Of a stretch of DNA of 64,000 nt, positions 27,682 through 39,859 are shown one piece after another. The notes under the pieces are model-generated. The model was not told the origin of the DNA, did not search any database, and worked only from the letters and a program-made list of their open reading frames with translations. Position 1 is the stretch's first letter. Each line of letters begins with the position of its first letter. Both the position numbers and the translations under genes were made by a program. Source of the DNA: Zygnema circumcarinatum (taxonomy: Eukaryota; Streptophyta; Zygnematophyceae; Zygnematales; Zygnemataceae); the NCBI GenBank assembly GCA_037447605.1, contig CM074805.1:655090-719089 (forward strand). The letters run 5' to 3'.

Positions 27682-30180
27682 TAACTCTATCAGGAAAACG
27701 GCGGAAAGTGAAGACGCATGAATGCACCTCATGGTGCATGACATTCGTTGTAACCAAGTTCGAAATTTCCACCTTATTACAAAGGAAACACCAAATTATG
27801 TTCGAGCACCATACTTTCCTTCCCGAGACTAAAGCACACACCCAACCAAAGCTAAGGAAGTGCATCTCTCAAAACCAAAGGAAAGAGCATCCAAAGGCTC
27901 TTCCTTCCATGGGCCCACATTTCATAGTACAAAGTTTGAAACACACTCGAGCCGGCACGTCCTTATAAGCAGATGTTACCACAACATCGACCCACCCGCC
28001 AGTCTGGAGGGAGGGAGGAGAGGAAGCTACCGCTAGAGGTCTTCCCAACCCCTCTCTCCCTCGAGTGTTACACAAAAGGGAATTCACTAAGCCAGACCAC
28101 ACCAGCAGGCTCTCTGATGTTTTGCCATCTACCAAAACTGAGAAAGTGTCTGGAACAAACGAATCAAGACACAACAGAACTGTAGCTGTAACTGAACTGA
28201 ATTAAACTGAACTGGATGCAACTGCCCTGCATCATGACACTAGTACTACACGTATATACAACACACTCTCCTGTCACTCCAAAATCCAAAATGTACACTG
28301 GAAATCTATGTACACTGGAAATCTATGTAGCAGCTTCTCCATGGGTTCCCCAGGGGGCACTCAGCACGCCCACCGCCATAATTCCCCTCTCCGATGCCTT
28401 TTAAGGCGTACGTACAAGGCTCTCCTCCGTCTCTAAGCCCAAAACCTGCAGTAGTGTCACTATATAAAACCACTCTGCAAGAGATGCTCCACCACAGGCA
28501 CTGCAGTGACTACGAGGATGGCTGAGCCTGAGAAGAATGCCACAATTGATACCACTGTCTTAACCATTCCTTCCAGTTCATTGCCTCCTGCTTTTTCCCG
28601 CAGTACAGTCTCTCCCTCACCACCATCCCGGCCTTCCGTAATTTCCTCTGCTTGAAGCCCCCCTTCTTCACGCGTATCCTCCTGTGAGCAAACAACATTT
28701 TCATTGTTTTCTTCCACCGGCATTTCCAAGTGACCGCAGAAGTTCTCTCGTCCATCGACTTCACGCACAACCGATTGCTCTGAATCACCTTCTAACCTCT
28801 CCGCTGCAGATTCGATCGGACTCATTTCCGACTCCAATGGTGGCTCTGATTGTAAGCCATGCGAGCTATCCCTCCTCACATTTTCCGACAAAGGGATGCT
28901 TGAGGCGTACAAGTCCTCTCCCAGAATCTCAATGGACGATGATTTCATCTCCTCATCGATAGCCACCACAGTGTGCCAATCCTCAGCCTCCAAACAATCT
29001 GTGCTGAAACATTCGATAGAAGACTGGGAAACTCCGCTCGACTCCTCCACATTTTGCAGAATTATTTTCCCAACTTCTTTCACTGTATCCAGCCGCTGCT
29101 TCTCCTCCATGAGCTGCTGCCCATGCCCTTCAGCCCACTGCACACTTCCTTCTCCCCCTCTGTCTAGGGAGGGGGGTGTCTGAACAAGCCCTGAGCCAAA
29201 CCCTCGGGGAGGAGGGAACTCTCCCACCTGCACTCCCAAGCCTCCTCCGGGAGCATCTGAAGTAAAGAAGCGCTCTAAATCGGGAGTGGGAGCGAGAGGC
29301 ATTGCTGCCACATTGAGAGGGAAGCCATGGCTTGCACGGGTTTGGAGTGTCGGATACACCCGCGAGGGCGATACAACTGCTCGGCTTCAGGATGGTAGTC
29401 CTGGATATCACAGAGGGAGAGAGAGAGATTAAGGGACCTTTAGATAGGATAAGATAGCACAGAACAGCAGATATTCAGACTCTGATGACGACATAACAGC
29501 TTCGAAGCTTCAAACGAATCTTCAGCGCAACCAAAGACATTCATTCATGCTATCTCTGAAGGGTGTATGCCTGTCAATTGACTTGGCTTACCGAAACGCA
29601 TGGCCACTCAACTCATTCTCCAGCTAGGAAAAAAAATGCAACTAGAGATGCAGAAGGACACAGGAAAATGCAGATGCCGCAAGGCAGTCCTCGAAATGGA
29701 ATAGTGCGAGCTATCTGCATACCATCATACTCACGCAGATTTAAGTTTGATGTGGAGTAAAAGGGGGTTACCTGGCCAGCATGCATGGCCCGCACAAATC
29801 GCACGAACTCGCTCCAATTTCGCTCTTGCAACAAGTCAGGTCCTAATCGCAAGAAAGTGAACACAGATATGCGCCTCTTTGGAGGGCCGTCCTGACAAAT
29901 GCCATCAGGACGAGCGTTTGCCAATATCTGATCGAAGGCTGCATTGTCATATCGTGGCAATGCGTTCTCACATGCGACTTCCAGACCTTCTTGCCATCCC
30001 GCATTCAGAACCTGCGAAATTGCCCCACATGTCCGTTAACAGGGTGGAGGTAGAGACGAGCAAAAACCTGCAAAATTGCTGCCCATGCCCTTCAGCCCAC
30101 TGCACACTTCCTTCCCCCCCTCTGTCTAGGCAGGGTGTCTGAAAATGCCCTCGGCCAAACCCTGCATAGAAAACCTTGCA
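27682..30180 (-). pseudogene. Inverted partial copy of the beta-amylase 3' region
   Basis: On the minus strand this repeats 11187-14083: the end of intron 7, exon 8, intron 8, exon 9 and the 3' flank. The exon 9 reading from LNVAAMP to the stop, and exon 8 with the start of intron 8, translate identically to the original. It is broken: exons 1-7 are absent; a 31-bp deletion just after the start of exon 9 (near 29325) shifts the frame; about 520 bp of 3' flank are missing; a 19-bp tandem duplication is present near 28295-28330. At 30074-30180 a second short fragment of exon 9 (matching about 12080-12170) is joined on. No promoter or start is present, so it cannot make the enzyme. Confidence 0.88.
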
Positions 30181-30240
30181 TTGCAGGAAACCTTACATCG
30201 TAGAAAACCTTGCATTGCGTTTGGAGCCTCCTTTGAGAAA

Positions 30241-32821
30241 TCACGGCGCGGCCGTGCGAGGCAACACTCCTTTCATGAGGCAGAGCGCAATGCCATTCCG
30301 GAGCCCCTCCACATCCGCGGCACTGAAACGAAAGGGCGGGCGAAGCCCTCGGGCAAGCAAATCTGCGTAAGTGCAGAGAAATACTCCGCAAGCTGCTGTA
30401 TCACCCTGCAATGCGAGGGGGGGGAAGGCATAAAGGCAACAGTGTCAAGCTTGGATCACCATTCAAACACTTTTATGCGTGAGGAAGCCAATTTTGCAAA
30501 GCATCTTCACACACCAAAACCCAGAAATGACAAATATCGTACTTATTCTGATACTGACATCCTAACAGTCTCACAAGCAATACAAGCTTTCCATAGACAG
30601 AGGGGCGATGGGGAGAAGGACGTTAAACCTGCACAGGGAGACCTTCCACCATTTGGTATTTTTTCCATGCTGCCGTCGCAAACTCAATGTTGTTTGCAGC
30701 TTTAGCCATGGCATGCATGTATTTCTCAACCTGGCCAATCGAAACCCAATTGAAGACACATATTACCACACGGACCACACTCATGGGCCAAAAATTCATT
30801 AAGCTTCATCAAAAAGCTTTGGAATCCTCCACAAGCGAGTTATTTTACAAAAGGCTTCAAAAATAAGTACATACCACAGTCAACACATTTTCCACGTCGC
30901 TCGCTTTCACATATCCCGGCATCGAATCGTAGTATTCGATTACTTTTTCTTTCATGTAAACAACGACCAAGACCCTGTTCAAGCACCACCACACCTTTGA
31001 GCACACAGCAAACTCTAAAAACACAAAAAACGTCCAAATTATACACCCTACGTTCAATCACTCATAACTTTTGATACAAAAATATATATATGTTGAAAGA
31101 AACGCACCAGTGCTTAGCGGCATGCAAGTTCACTGACAGCAGCACTAGGTCTTGATCGAACAAATTCTGCCAACCATTCCAAACGAAAAGGAAATCAGAA
31201 AAGAAAAGGGGCACCTCGTCCACGTCATATACTTTCGACCATCTCTTTTCAACAACAATCCTGGTTTTTATTTTCCACTAAGAAATACGGTTTCAAGTCA
31301 GACAGAAAAAATAAATAAATAAATAAAAAATAAAAAATAAATATTTACCACATTCCGTGTCCACCGACGGACGCCCTCAAAGTTAAATCCAGTCATGCAT
31401 CCCGTCAGTTTGGTGAAAAGGAAGGTGCTCAAAAACTGTACTATTAACCTGCCATATGAAAAAACCACCTGCTTTTACTCTCACATCCTCACAAACAACT
31501 GAACGGCGCATTTTGAGTATACTGGCTGCTAGTGACGAGTCACCGCAAAAAACGATTTCAAAAAACGAATCATACTGTTTGCTCCCAAGAGGCATACAAC
31601 AAGCATGAAGGTCAAAAAAGAAGTTGCACAAACGCTCACCTTGGCTCAGAAGATGCAAATTCATTCGCACGAGCCTACACGCAAACATCATCAAAAAAAC
31701 ACAACGTTAGATTTTAGAAAGCTCAAAACAACATTAGGGCCAGGCAACGTTCATTAAACAAAGTCAGGGTATCCTCAGGTCAAACCCAATGACCTATACC
31801 ACAATCCCAACACTCTTACCTTCAAAAAGAAATATTTGGGATGGAGAAAGCGAGAGAATGAGAAAAAGAGAGAGAGAGAAAGAGGGAGAGTGGGGAAAGG
31901 AGCGGGGGAAGAAAGGGGTGAGGAAAGGGAAAAAATGGGCTACAATTACCTGTAAAAGACCCAAGAAGCCGTTGATAACCTCATCTCCTAACCAACCGTT
32001 TTCCAATAAGTCGTCCAAATCACCTTTCCTAATTTCTAATTTAGCTCCCTTTCCTCCGAAGATGATATCACCCCTAAAACCGCGCACCGCTACTTTCAAG
32101 TACTCGACATTCCCAAACGCCCGTAATGCCAAGGGTTGCACTAAAATATCCCCTTTATTAATTTGTTTGATGAAGACAACATCGTCATCTTCACGAAAGA
32201 CAGCCTGCCTGGACTGCCTGGCACTGAATGGCGGATCTCTAGACTGGCTGGCACGGAATGGTGGCTCAAGCTCATAGCGCCTGGACTGGCTAGCATAGAA
32301 TGGCGGCTCAGGCTCATAGCGCCTGGACTGGCTAGCATAGAATGGCGGCTCAGGCTCATAACGCCTGGATTGACTGGCACTGAATGGCGGGGAAACCTGT
32401 ATTGCCAACAAGACACAGCAAGCGCCAAATCAGTCAAGTGTATATATACCAACCCTAAAAACTCGTCCATCCGAAAGCAAGCATCGACGCAAAACAAATT
32501 TTTGATGCTAGCAACCCTAGAAATTGAAGGATTGAAAGCTTTGTAAGGTGCAGCAGGTCATACCCGGAGAGGATTGGCAAACTCCCCCGCGAACTCCTCG
32601 TGCAACCAATCCACAACGAAAAAGTAAATCTTTTCGACTTCTCTGGCGCTCGCAGCCAGCCAAGCCAAAGCCAGGCAATTCAGGCCGTATCCAAGAGCTC
32701 CCATCAATACCAGCGCCTGCCATGAGACACTGCAAAAAACGAAGACAAAGTCTTCAAGCAGCGGGCCGGCCGCTACAGCAGCCTTCCACCCGCTGCTTAG
32801 CGCCGCTGCGAGCAGTTGCAT
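30241..32821 (-). CDS. Ulp1/SENP-type cysteine protease (peptidase C48) with N-terminal membrane segment
   Basis: Predicted to cleave SUMO or a related ubiquitin-like modifier. Exons in transcript order: 32821-32564, 32396-31950, 31674-31640, 31448-31349, 31166-31108, 30974-30875, 30730-30629, 30405-30241; phases agree throughout and give 421 residues. Residues 25-58 are strongly hydrophobic (VFVFCSVSWQALVLMGALGY and onward), a likely membrane anchor. Residues 87-145 hold about five copies of a 14-residue repeat (PPFYASQSRRYEPE-like). The catalytic domain follows: WLGDEVINGFLGLL, FLSTFLFTKLTGCMTGFNFE, VRRWTRNV, catalytic His in KHW (299), Asp in YYDS (316), Gln 367, and Cys 373 in ACGVFLC. 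Spacing fits active C48 enzymes. Family members are usually nuclear or soluble, so a membrane form is unusual. The stop lies about 60 bp from the beta-amylase copy. The ATG at 32821 is the only nearby in-frame start. Confidence 0.85.
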
Positions 32822-32984
32822 CGCTTGCAGCCAGAAGGCGCAGAAAGCACCTGCAGCCTTCTGCACGGCAATGGATGAGCAGGAGAGAGAGAGAGTGAGA
32901 GAGGGCGAGAGAGACGAGAGTAGGTGAGGTGAGTGAGAGAGAAATGATGGCCCGGGCCGAGGGGCGAGGCCTTGGGGTGGGCCC

Positions 32985-33585
32985 CGGGCAGCCCTGAAAT
33001 GTTTTCGGCTGCCGTGTGCGCGACGCAAGCGCCCGCGATTGGGCGAGCGTCGTTCGGGCAGCACAAGGTTGGCCGCGAGCTGCCCGGAGCGGAAAGAAAG
33101 GTGTAGTCCAAAACGGTGAGCCGCGCGCCTACCTTTTCCACAAATCTGGATAGGACTGTACGGATGGACAGGTGGCGCCACTGCCGTGGGAGAGTGGTCG
33201 CGTTACGGCGCGCGAGACGTGACATGGCATGACGCGACATGACGTGACGTGATGAGCGCAAGAGGGGCTGTACCTGGTCGTACTCGTTTTGTTGAATCAA
33301 ACTGCCGTCCGTGCAATGGTTCGCAACCATTGCACAGGTCGGACCATTGCAATGGTTGTGAACCATTGGATCGCGAGCTAGCCAACCATTGCTTGTTGTT
33401 TGCAACCATTGCCGTCGAACCGAAGCAACCATTGCCAATGGTCGCAGCCATTGGATGGCAATGGTTTGCAACCAGTAGGTCGTCCAACCATTGCCATCCA
33501 ATGGTTGTCAAATGGTTGCCTATCCAATGGGTATCCAATGGGTATCCAATGGTTGCGGATCCAACGGTCCGACTTGTTCAGCGCT
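32985..33585. repeat. Second copy of the CCATTGG-array element, upstream of the Ulp1 gene
   Basis: CTGAAATGTTTTCGGCTGCC near 32992 matches 24540; ATTGGGCGAGCGTCG and GGGCAGCACAAGGTTGGCCG match inverted sequence near 24815-24870. At 33310-33560 the same CCATTGC/CAATGGTTGC units form an array. It lies 160-760 bp upstream of the Ulp1 start codon and so may sit in its promoter. Confidence 0.55.
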
Positions 33586-33589
33586 ACGA

Positions 33590-34096
33590 AGTAGAACTTA
33601 AAGTTTCACTTGAAAGGAACTGTTAATTCTGAGTTTCAGACTTCAGAGCTGCCGCATTTGACAGTTTTTTCCTGTCCCTCGGATGGATCTAAAAAGAATA
33701 TTTTCCATCCTTTATTATGAAGGAAACAGGCATGGGCAGGAAATCGACAAGCTCTGGAGGAAACACTGAAAAGCGATGATGTATTGTCAGCAGAGAAACA
33801 AAAACCAACGTTGCGAAGTTCCATGATTGAATACGGGTAGACTCCTTACATCTTAAAACATGAATACCTTTACAAAAACTTTTTTTTTCTTTTCCTCAAA
33901 ATGGAAAAGCAATGGGGTCCCTACATCTATAGCTACGGCTACAGCCCACTCTCAGGAAACAGCCCCGCTCCTGATCTACTTACTTCGCTGGTGCTTCCAT
34001 CAAACCCCAACTCTCTATTTGTACACACTCGTCCTCCTCCCTGAAATCAGTTTACAGGATGGGGTTCTTGATTGGTTCCGAAACCCTAAGAGCTGC
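33590..34096. other. Intergenic, no supported gene
   Basis: AT-rich spacer between the repeat array and the 3' end of the FAP gene. Nothing identified except presumed 3'UTR close to 34096. Confidence 0.5.
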
Positions 34097-35866
34097 TCAA
34101 AGAAGTCCTGCTGCCCCTTTTGCAATGGCTGCTTTGGCCGAGTCTGACACAGGCTCTGCTCCAAGGTAGACATCCAGCAGCGCCTTAAGGAGGGCGGCAG
34201 ACTCAATGGTGGCGACTGACTCTGTAGGAACACTCAGAGTGGTAGCATCTTCAGTGATTCCCACCTGCAAAGGAGAAGAAAAGGGACAAGGAAATGGCTA
34301 AGGCATCTCAACCTTCTCAGAAAAAGGTGCCTCTGAATAGCTCCAGAGCTTGACAAGAAAAAAGGGTGTCCTTGAGTGTTCAGAATTGCCAACCTGCAAA
34401 GTTGAAGGCTGGCTCAGTGTCAAATAAATGCCAGTGTTTTGCTTCAAATTTCTGATTTTCAAGACATCTCCAAAGGAAGCTAACGCCTGCTCTCCCTCTC
34501 CCCCCAATCGCGGTGCAAGGGATTCTCCAAGAGCGTTGAAGAATGTCTGCCCATCTACATCTCGAGCCAGCACAATCTGGATGCTCTTTTCCACAGGAGC
34601 TGCATACAAACCAAGAGCCAAAGTTCAGCACACCAGTAACCATCCTGCAGAATGCTCACTCTCGTGCATCGTAGCGCAGGAGACAAATGTAACGTGCCAC
34701 TACTGACTATCCTGCAACTATTTCCTTCAATAGTTAATAAATTTCTCGCCCCGCCTTATCTCTGAACACATCATCTTAGAATCCACGGAAGTTTAGTCCA
34801 TGCAATACTTCCTACAAGGACTTAGAAACTGGGAGTAGTCCTACAAGTTTTTCGTTGCTAGCTTTACTCTCCACAGAAATCGGGTATAAAGAAAGGACCA
34901 ATGATTCCCATTCACCATTCACGTATGATGTAACACCATAAATCTATGTTCGTGTGTACTTGACTGACAAAACACTGAAACGTGCACGTACCTTCGGCCA
35001 AGGCCTTAAAGAAAGCCTGATCTCCAGACAAGTCCTTCCCCTTAAACTCAGCCAGCAACCCCGCGAATGCTGAATCGATGTAGAATGCGACAGCGTATAC
35101 TTTCACATTAACTACTAAAATCTTCTTCTCCCGAACTCCTGCAAGTTAGAAGCAGCTCCGGAGTGTAAAAACAAAAAAAAACATCAAATGAACCAGGGTT
35201 TGGCCCACTGAAGTTGTAAGTTTACGGAAAAAAAAATTACATTCTATGTCGATAGGCGTGGAGCGAATTCAAGTACCTGCTCCCAAAAGAGTTAATTCTT
35301 TAGATCCGCCTGGCGCAGTTAGGCTTGATGCGAACTTGATATTGGTCGCAGGTTCAGTCACCACTGTTCCGACTGCACATCAGCAAAAGCTTATCCACAG
35401 TGCTTGTAAGAACTGCATGTCTAAGACAGTCCAAACAAGATCGAAAAAAAAATTATAACTTGCAAGCATAGTCGTTTTATCCTCCTCTTTGTCAGAGGTC
35501 TGAACATCAAAATTTCAGAATGATATGCCTGTTCAGTAGACAATGCTAAGCTTGTATATAGGAAATCTTGTCCAGTAATGTGAAATGCTGCGAAATTAAC
35601 CATGCCAGAAAGTGAAAGTAGTGCTGCTCATTACCGGCAGCCTTAGTAACCAAAGCTGAGGCTCCAGCTTTGCAGAATGCGCTCCTCTCCTGGAACCGCA
35701 GTCCCTCCACACTCTCAACAAATGCAGAGTGCAACTTCTGCTTGCAGCCCCTTCTCCTGCCCAATCCCTCCACCTGTCGAGCTCTCACGACACCCTTTCC
35801 GGCCTCGACAGCTGAACGCAATGCCGTCAGCTGCACGCTCACTGCCTGCAAGCTTGCCGCAGCCAT
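34097..35866 (-). CDS. Chalcone-isomerase-fold fatty-acid-binding protein (FAP type), plastid
   Basis: Plant FAPs are CHI-fold proteins of the plastid stroma that bind fatty acids and are ancestral to chalcone isomerase; they are not known to have isomerase activity. Exons in transcript order: 35866-35635, 35372-35277, 35138-34992, 34599-34394, 34264-34097; all joins are in phase and give 282 residues. Residues 1-78 are Ala/Ser/Arg-rich and look like a transit peptide. The domain follows: TEPATNIKFASSL, LLGAGVREKKILVVNVKVYAV, AFYIDSAFAGLLAEFKGKD, SIQIVLARDVDGQTFFNALGESL, and a C-terminal ESAALLKALLDVYLGAEPVS. Position-specific residues of true CHI could not be checked by eye. A short soluble CHI-like (type IV) assignment is less likely because of the transit peptide and the conserved FAP-like LARDVDG segment. 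Confidence 0.85.
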
Positions 35867-37051
35867 GACTCTCCCCCTCTCTCCGTCCTTCTCCCTCCCT
35901 CCCCCTCTCTCTCTCTCCCTCTCTCTTCCACTACCTCCCTCTCTCCACTAATGCAAATTCTCTCTCAATCTCTCTCTCTTCCTCCTAATCCGCCTGTTCC
36001 CTGCAACTGCTTAATAGTGGTTGCTGTGGAGAGGAGGAGAGGGAGGCGGAGAGAGCCATGGCGGAAGGCTGAGAGAGCGGGCTCGAGATATCGAGCTCTC
36101 CCATTGGTCGGGAGCGGGAGACGAGCACAGCGCGCGACACTTGGCGTCGCGCGGGACCAGCCACTTGGCATGGCGGGCAACTCAAGAAGCTTAAAAACCA
36201 ATGAAATCGTGCCACGTAAGCTGGTAAGGTTGGAGGCTCAATGAAGAACTTTTGCGGGAGAGAGCGGGCTGCCCGAAAAGGAAGTCTGTCCATGACCATC
36301 AACAACGACATCGCCATGTGCGTTCACACTGTCACAATTTTAATCTCAGTTTTGGCTTCAGTTTTGAGAGCTTAACACCTTGGGATGGCCATTTTTTCAC
36401 TCTGAAAGTTCAGAAAATAAAATATTATCGCAGGTTAACTTTCACACCAAAAATCAAAAAGAAAAATGATAAGAGAGGAGAGCCCAAAGCACAGGTATTG
36501 GGGCCTTAATCTAACGCCTTAAACCTTCCCTTCCCTTCCTTTCAATATGAGTACCACTTACAAGAGGGCAACTGAACCCTAATTCTTTAAAAGGTATGAC
36601 CAGGGAGGGGCCCCTCCTCCTACTCGCAGCTGAAACCTGCAAGGGGACCCTCTTTCTGGAGCTCTTCCTAAGGCCAATTGGTGCAACTTTTCTCTATGTA
36701 TGCAGACCATGGAGGAAGCTCCCACTACTGTAAACCGTGCACATGTACATACATGGCAGCATATGTGGCATGGCGTATGTGCATATACATACGCCAGACC
36801 ATCAAATGAAGTCGCCAGACCATCAAATGAAGTCCAAAGCACTGTCAGGCAGGAGGGCCATAGACAGAGGGGGGCGGGGGGGGAAGGGGCAGTGTTCAAG
36901 CTGTACAAGCTTCAACTTTTGTCATACAATCAAAAGAAAAAATGGAGGAAAGGAAGCTATGGGTCCTCTACTCTCGCGTCTTCTCCCTATAAGCCCGCCC
37001 CCAAGAGAGCCCAGGGGCAATTTTTTCAGCCCATTCAAACTTCAAGGTGAC
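35867..37051. other. Intergenic and 5' flank of the FAP gene
   Basis: CT-rich leader directly upstream of the FAP start (35880-35990), then sequence without a supported gene. Confidence 0.45.
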
Positions 37052-38581
37052 TTATTGAGTCTTCCGGCGGCGAGCTGGCTGCTTGTCGAAGGTGATCCTG
37101 AATAGCCAGTATACCTGCAGACAAGAAGGCCAACAAGAACGACTTAGTACAAGTTTAAAGGTTTCACAAATTCAAGGGAAGTGTGAGGATGAGGCATTGG
37201 CGCCGTCGTCACCTTCGGTAAAAAAATGGCAAGGCAGGGGGTGTGAGGGGTGTGACACACCCCGCCCTACTATCAGGCTTCCTTTTTCATCAGATATCAC
37301 TTACAACTCCACACAACTAGTCTGCAACCAGTCCTCCATTGTCACAAAGAATCGCCATCTTTTGGATATGTGAGCATATATGATATGATATATGATATAT
37401 GTGCACCACCAGCATCGTCCTATGAATCGATGGACAGACACTGCTATCAAACGTTATGCCAGGAACACTGTTACAGGAAACATCTCTAAATATAGAGGAC
37501 CTGCCTGCCTTGAGTCCTGTTCAGTATCATCAGACACGCTCCTGACTAGATGCCAGCTATCACAGGAAAAAATAGGTCGGCCCACTCGAGCGCATTGTTC
37601 TATGAAGTTCAAGCAATTCATTAAGCAAATGTCCTAGAGATAAGCAGTGTCTTCCCACCATGAGGACTTAAAAATAGCTAATGCAATACGGTAAAGTCTA
37701 AATTATGTGAAACACATTGCCGTCCTTCAGCATTGCCGAAGACAGCAACTCACATCTGTCACCGAAAATCCACCTTCCGAAACACGGGGAGAAGCATCTC
37801 GATCAACTGTCATCTCGATGTCCCAACTCATCGTCACAATTCTAACAAATAACGGTAATCATGAAACAAAAAGGGGGCGATGGCCATATTGTGTGCATAA
37901 ATTTCACTTGGAAAGGTTTAGCGAAATCTTGACGATGCAATCAAGTCATGGCTTGCGTAGAATTGGAGAAAATGTGAGAAGGAAACACCATCCTCTATGC
38001 GCCATTCAAATCTACAACATTGCCGATACGAACGAAACGAAATGAAAAACTGCTCCTCTTAATCAACTTTTACGAAATGCTAAGCGCCGGCGAAGAGTGT
38101 GCCACTCCCCAATTACAAGTGTCAAAATCTTGTTCCTAAATTACCCCAGCCATGTGGAACAATAAGAATAAACAAGAGAAAGATTCACTGACTTGACTCA
38201 AACGGGGCGCTTCATATTCTTCGCTGTAAGAAGGACGGGTTTAAGACGCTTTTCCTCCGCAAGAAAAGGTTAAAAACAAACGCTAGAAACGTTGGAATGA
38301 CAAATGACATATACAATTTGCGCTTCGGCACTTTCAAAACCTCATTAATCATGAGGTCCAGGAGATGGATTCAAGAACAAAAAACACCAAATGTATGAAT
38401 GCAAAACAATAAGGAAACCCTAATAGTTGCATCTCATTCCTCATCGAGAAACGGCATTCAAGCATAATTCAATTCTGAGCTTCCAGTTCCAGAATCTAAT
38501 CCAGTCCTTAGATTCGCAAAAAGCCTTACCAATGCGAGGAGGTGGCTGACAACGAGAACAATAACAATGGGACTCAGCCAT
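37052..38581 (-). CDS. Possible small spliced gene, function unknown
   Basis: Three exon-like pieces with good splice sites lie on the minus strand: 38581-38530 (MAESHCYCSRCQPPPRI, then GTAAGG donor), 37841-37754 (contains MSWDIEMTVDRDASPRVSEG, ending before GTGAGT), and 37114-37052 (VYWLFRITFDKQPARRRKTQ and stop, preceded by CTGCAG). The second and third join in phase; the first and second do not, so an exon is missing or the first does not belong. Not recognised as any family. The basic, Arg/Lys-rich end and cysteine-rich start are the only visible traits. May be chance. Confidence 0.22.
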
Positions 38582-39859
38582 GTCGGGAGCGTAGTTGTAT
38601 TCGGATCCTCTACCTGTCGCATCCTTCCTAAATCCCAATGCTTAATGGCTCACTCGCCTCTCTGATTGAACTGCGGCCTTCAAATGCCTACGAAGGCGAG
38701 CGGGGAGAAAGATATGTGTATATGTAGCGGGATAAAGCAGCAGGTTAGTTAAAAAACGGAAGAAAATTGTCCAAAGCTTCCCAGCCTGCTCCCTGTCCCA
38801 GAGGGAGGTAGAGTGTAAGCGAGGGATGGAAAGAAACTAAGCAGAGATTGCAGGATCATGACTCTTCAGAAGCCGCTGCTCCTCGGCATCACATGCAGCC
38901 CTGGTCCCCTCATTCTCCCGAGCAGGCGGAGCCATGGCTGGCAGACCCACGACCTGCACTGTCCTGCACTCCTCCGATGCTTCTGGAAGACGCTTCGAAA
39001 CCCTAATTTCGTCCCTCCCCTCCTTCACCTTCGCCTTCGGCAGAACCGATGGGCGGATCCACATTTTGTACGGCTGCGCAGTTCAACTGTTGAACTGCGC
39101 ACGTTGGAAAAAGTTCAACTTTGAACTCCATAGTGAAACCATGAATTGTGATTGCTCTCTATTCATGGTTTGTGTAATGCCCTCCTTGTTCTCTTAGATC
39201 AGATGTGACTTTTTGCCGCATATTTTTTCTGGTGATTTCTGGTCTATAAAATGCTGTCCTTCCTCTTTCGTATCAAAGTTTTTTTAGTTTCCATACGGGC
39301 TCGTGAGGTCAAGCTGGTATTCAAGAGGATCTCAATGTGATGAGCTCTCTATATTCATCGATTCTTTGCCATTGTGGGCCTCATTCTGTTAAACCATAAT
39401 GACTGAAAGAGAAAGGACAGGGGTAACCACAGACCATCAGACGAGGTGGGGAGAGAGGGGGAGAGGGGGAGAGGGGGAGAGGGGGAGAGGGGGAGAGGGA
39501 AAGGGCCTCTCAGAAGGGCTCTGGCAGGTCCAGCTTGTTCACGAAGGGGCACATATATGAAACACTTTGCCTGGAAAAAAAATAACAGATACTCTGGTAC
39601 ATTTACTCTAAGACTACAAAGATCGCACAGTCTGAGGACAGCCCCGTTGACCTTCTTCAACTAAGCACATATATGTGCGTTGCTACAACTTATTCACAGG
39701 GAAAGATAAATTAGATACACCTTTCCCTGCAAGAAAAGAATTGGAGCTCCCCCCATTTCCTGCTCCCATAATGAATGTTTACAAGTACGACCCTTTGAAA
39801 CCGCGCGCCATTCCCCATGCTGCCGATTGGATTCTCTATACAGATCCGTATTTTGCAGC
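38582..39859. other. Intergenic, simple repeat at 39445-39500
   Basis: A GGGGAGA microsatellite lies at about 39445-39500. Short open frames near 38837-39197 overlap on both strands and show no family signal. Confidence 0.45.

Noticed and set aside
28460-29359. Apparent 299-residue intact protein on the minus strand
   Set aside because: It is exon 9 of the beta-amylase copy read from a spurious ATG created after the 31-bp deletion; it lacks exons 1-7 and a promoter.
38837-39197. Overlapping short frames on both strands
   Set aside because: They cover each other, have no splice partners and no recognisable motif.
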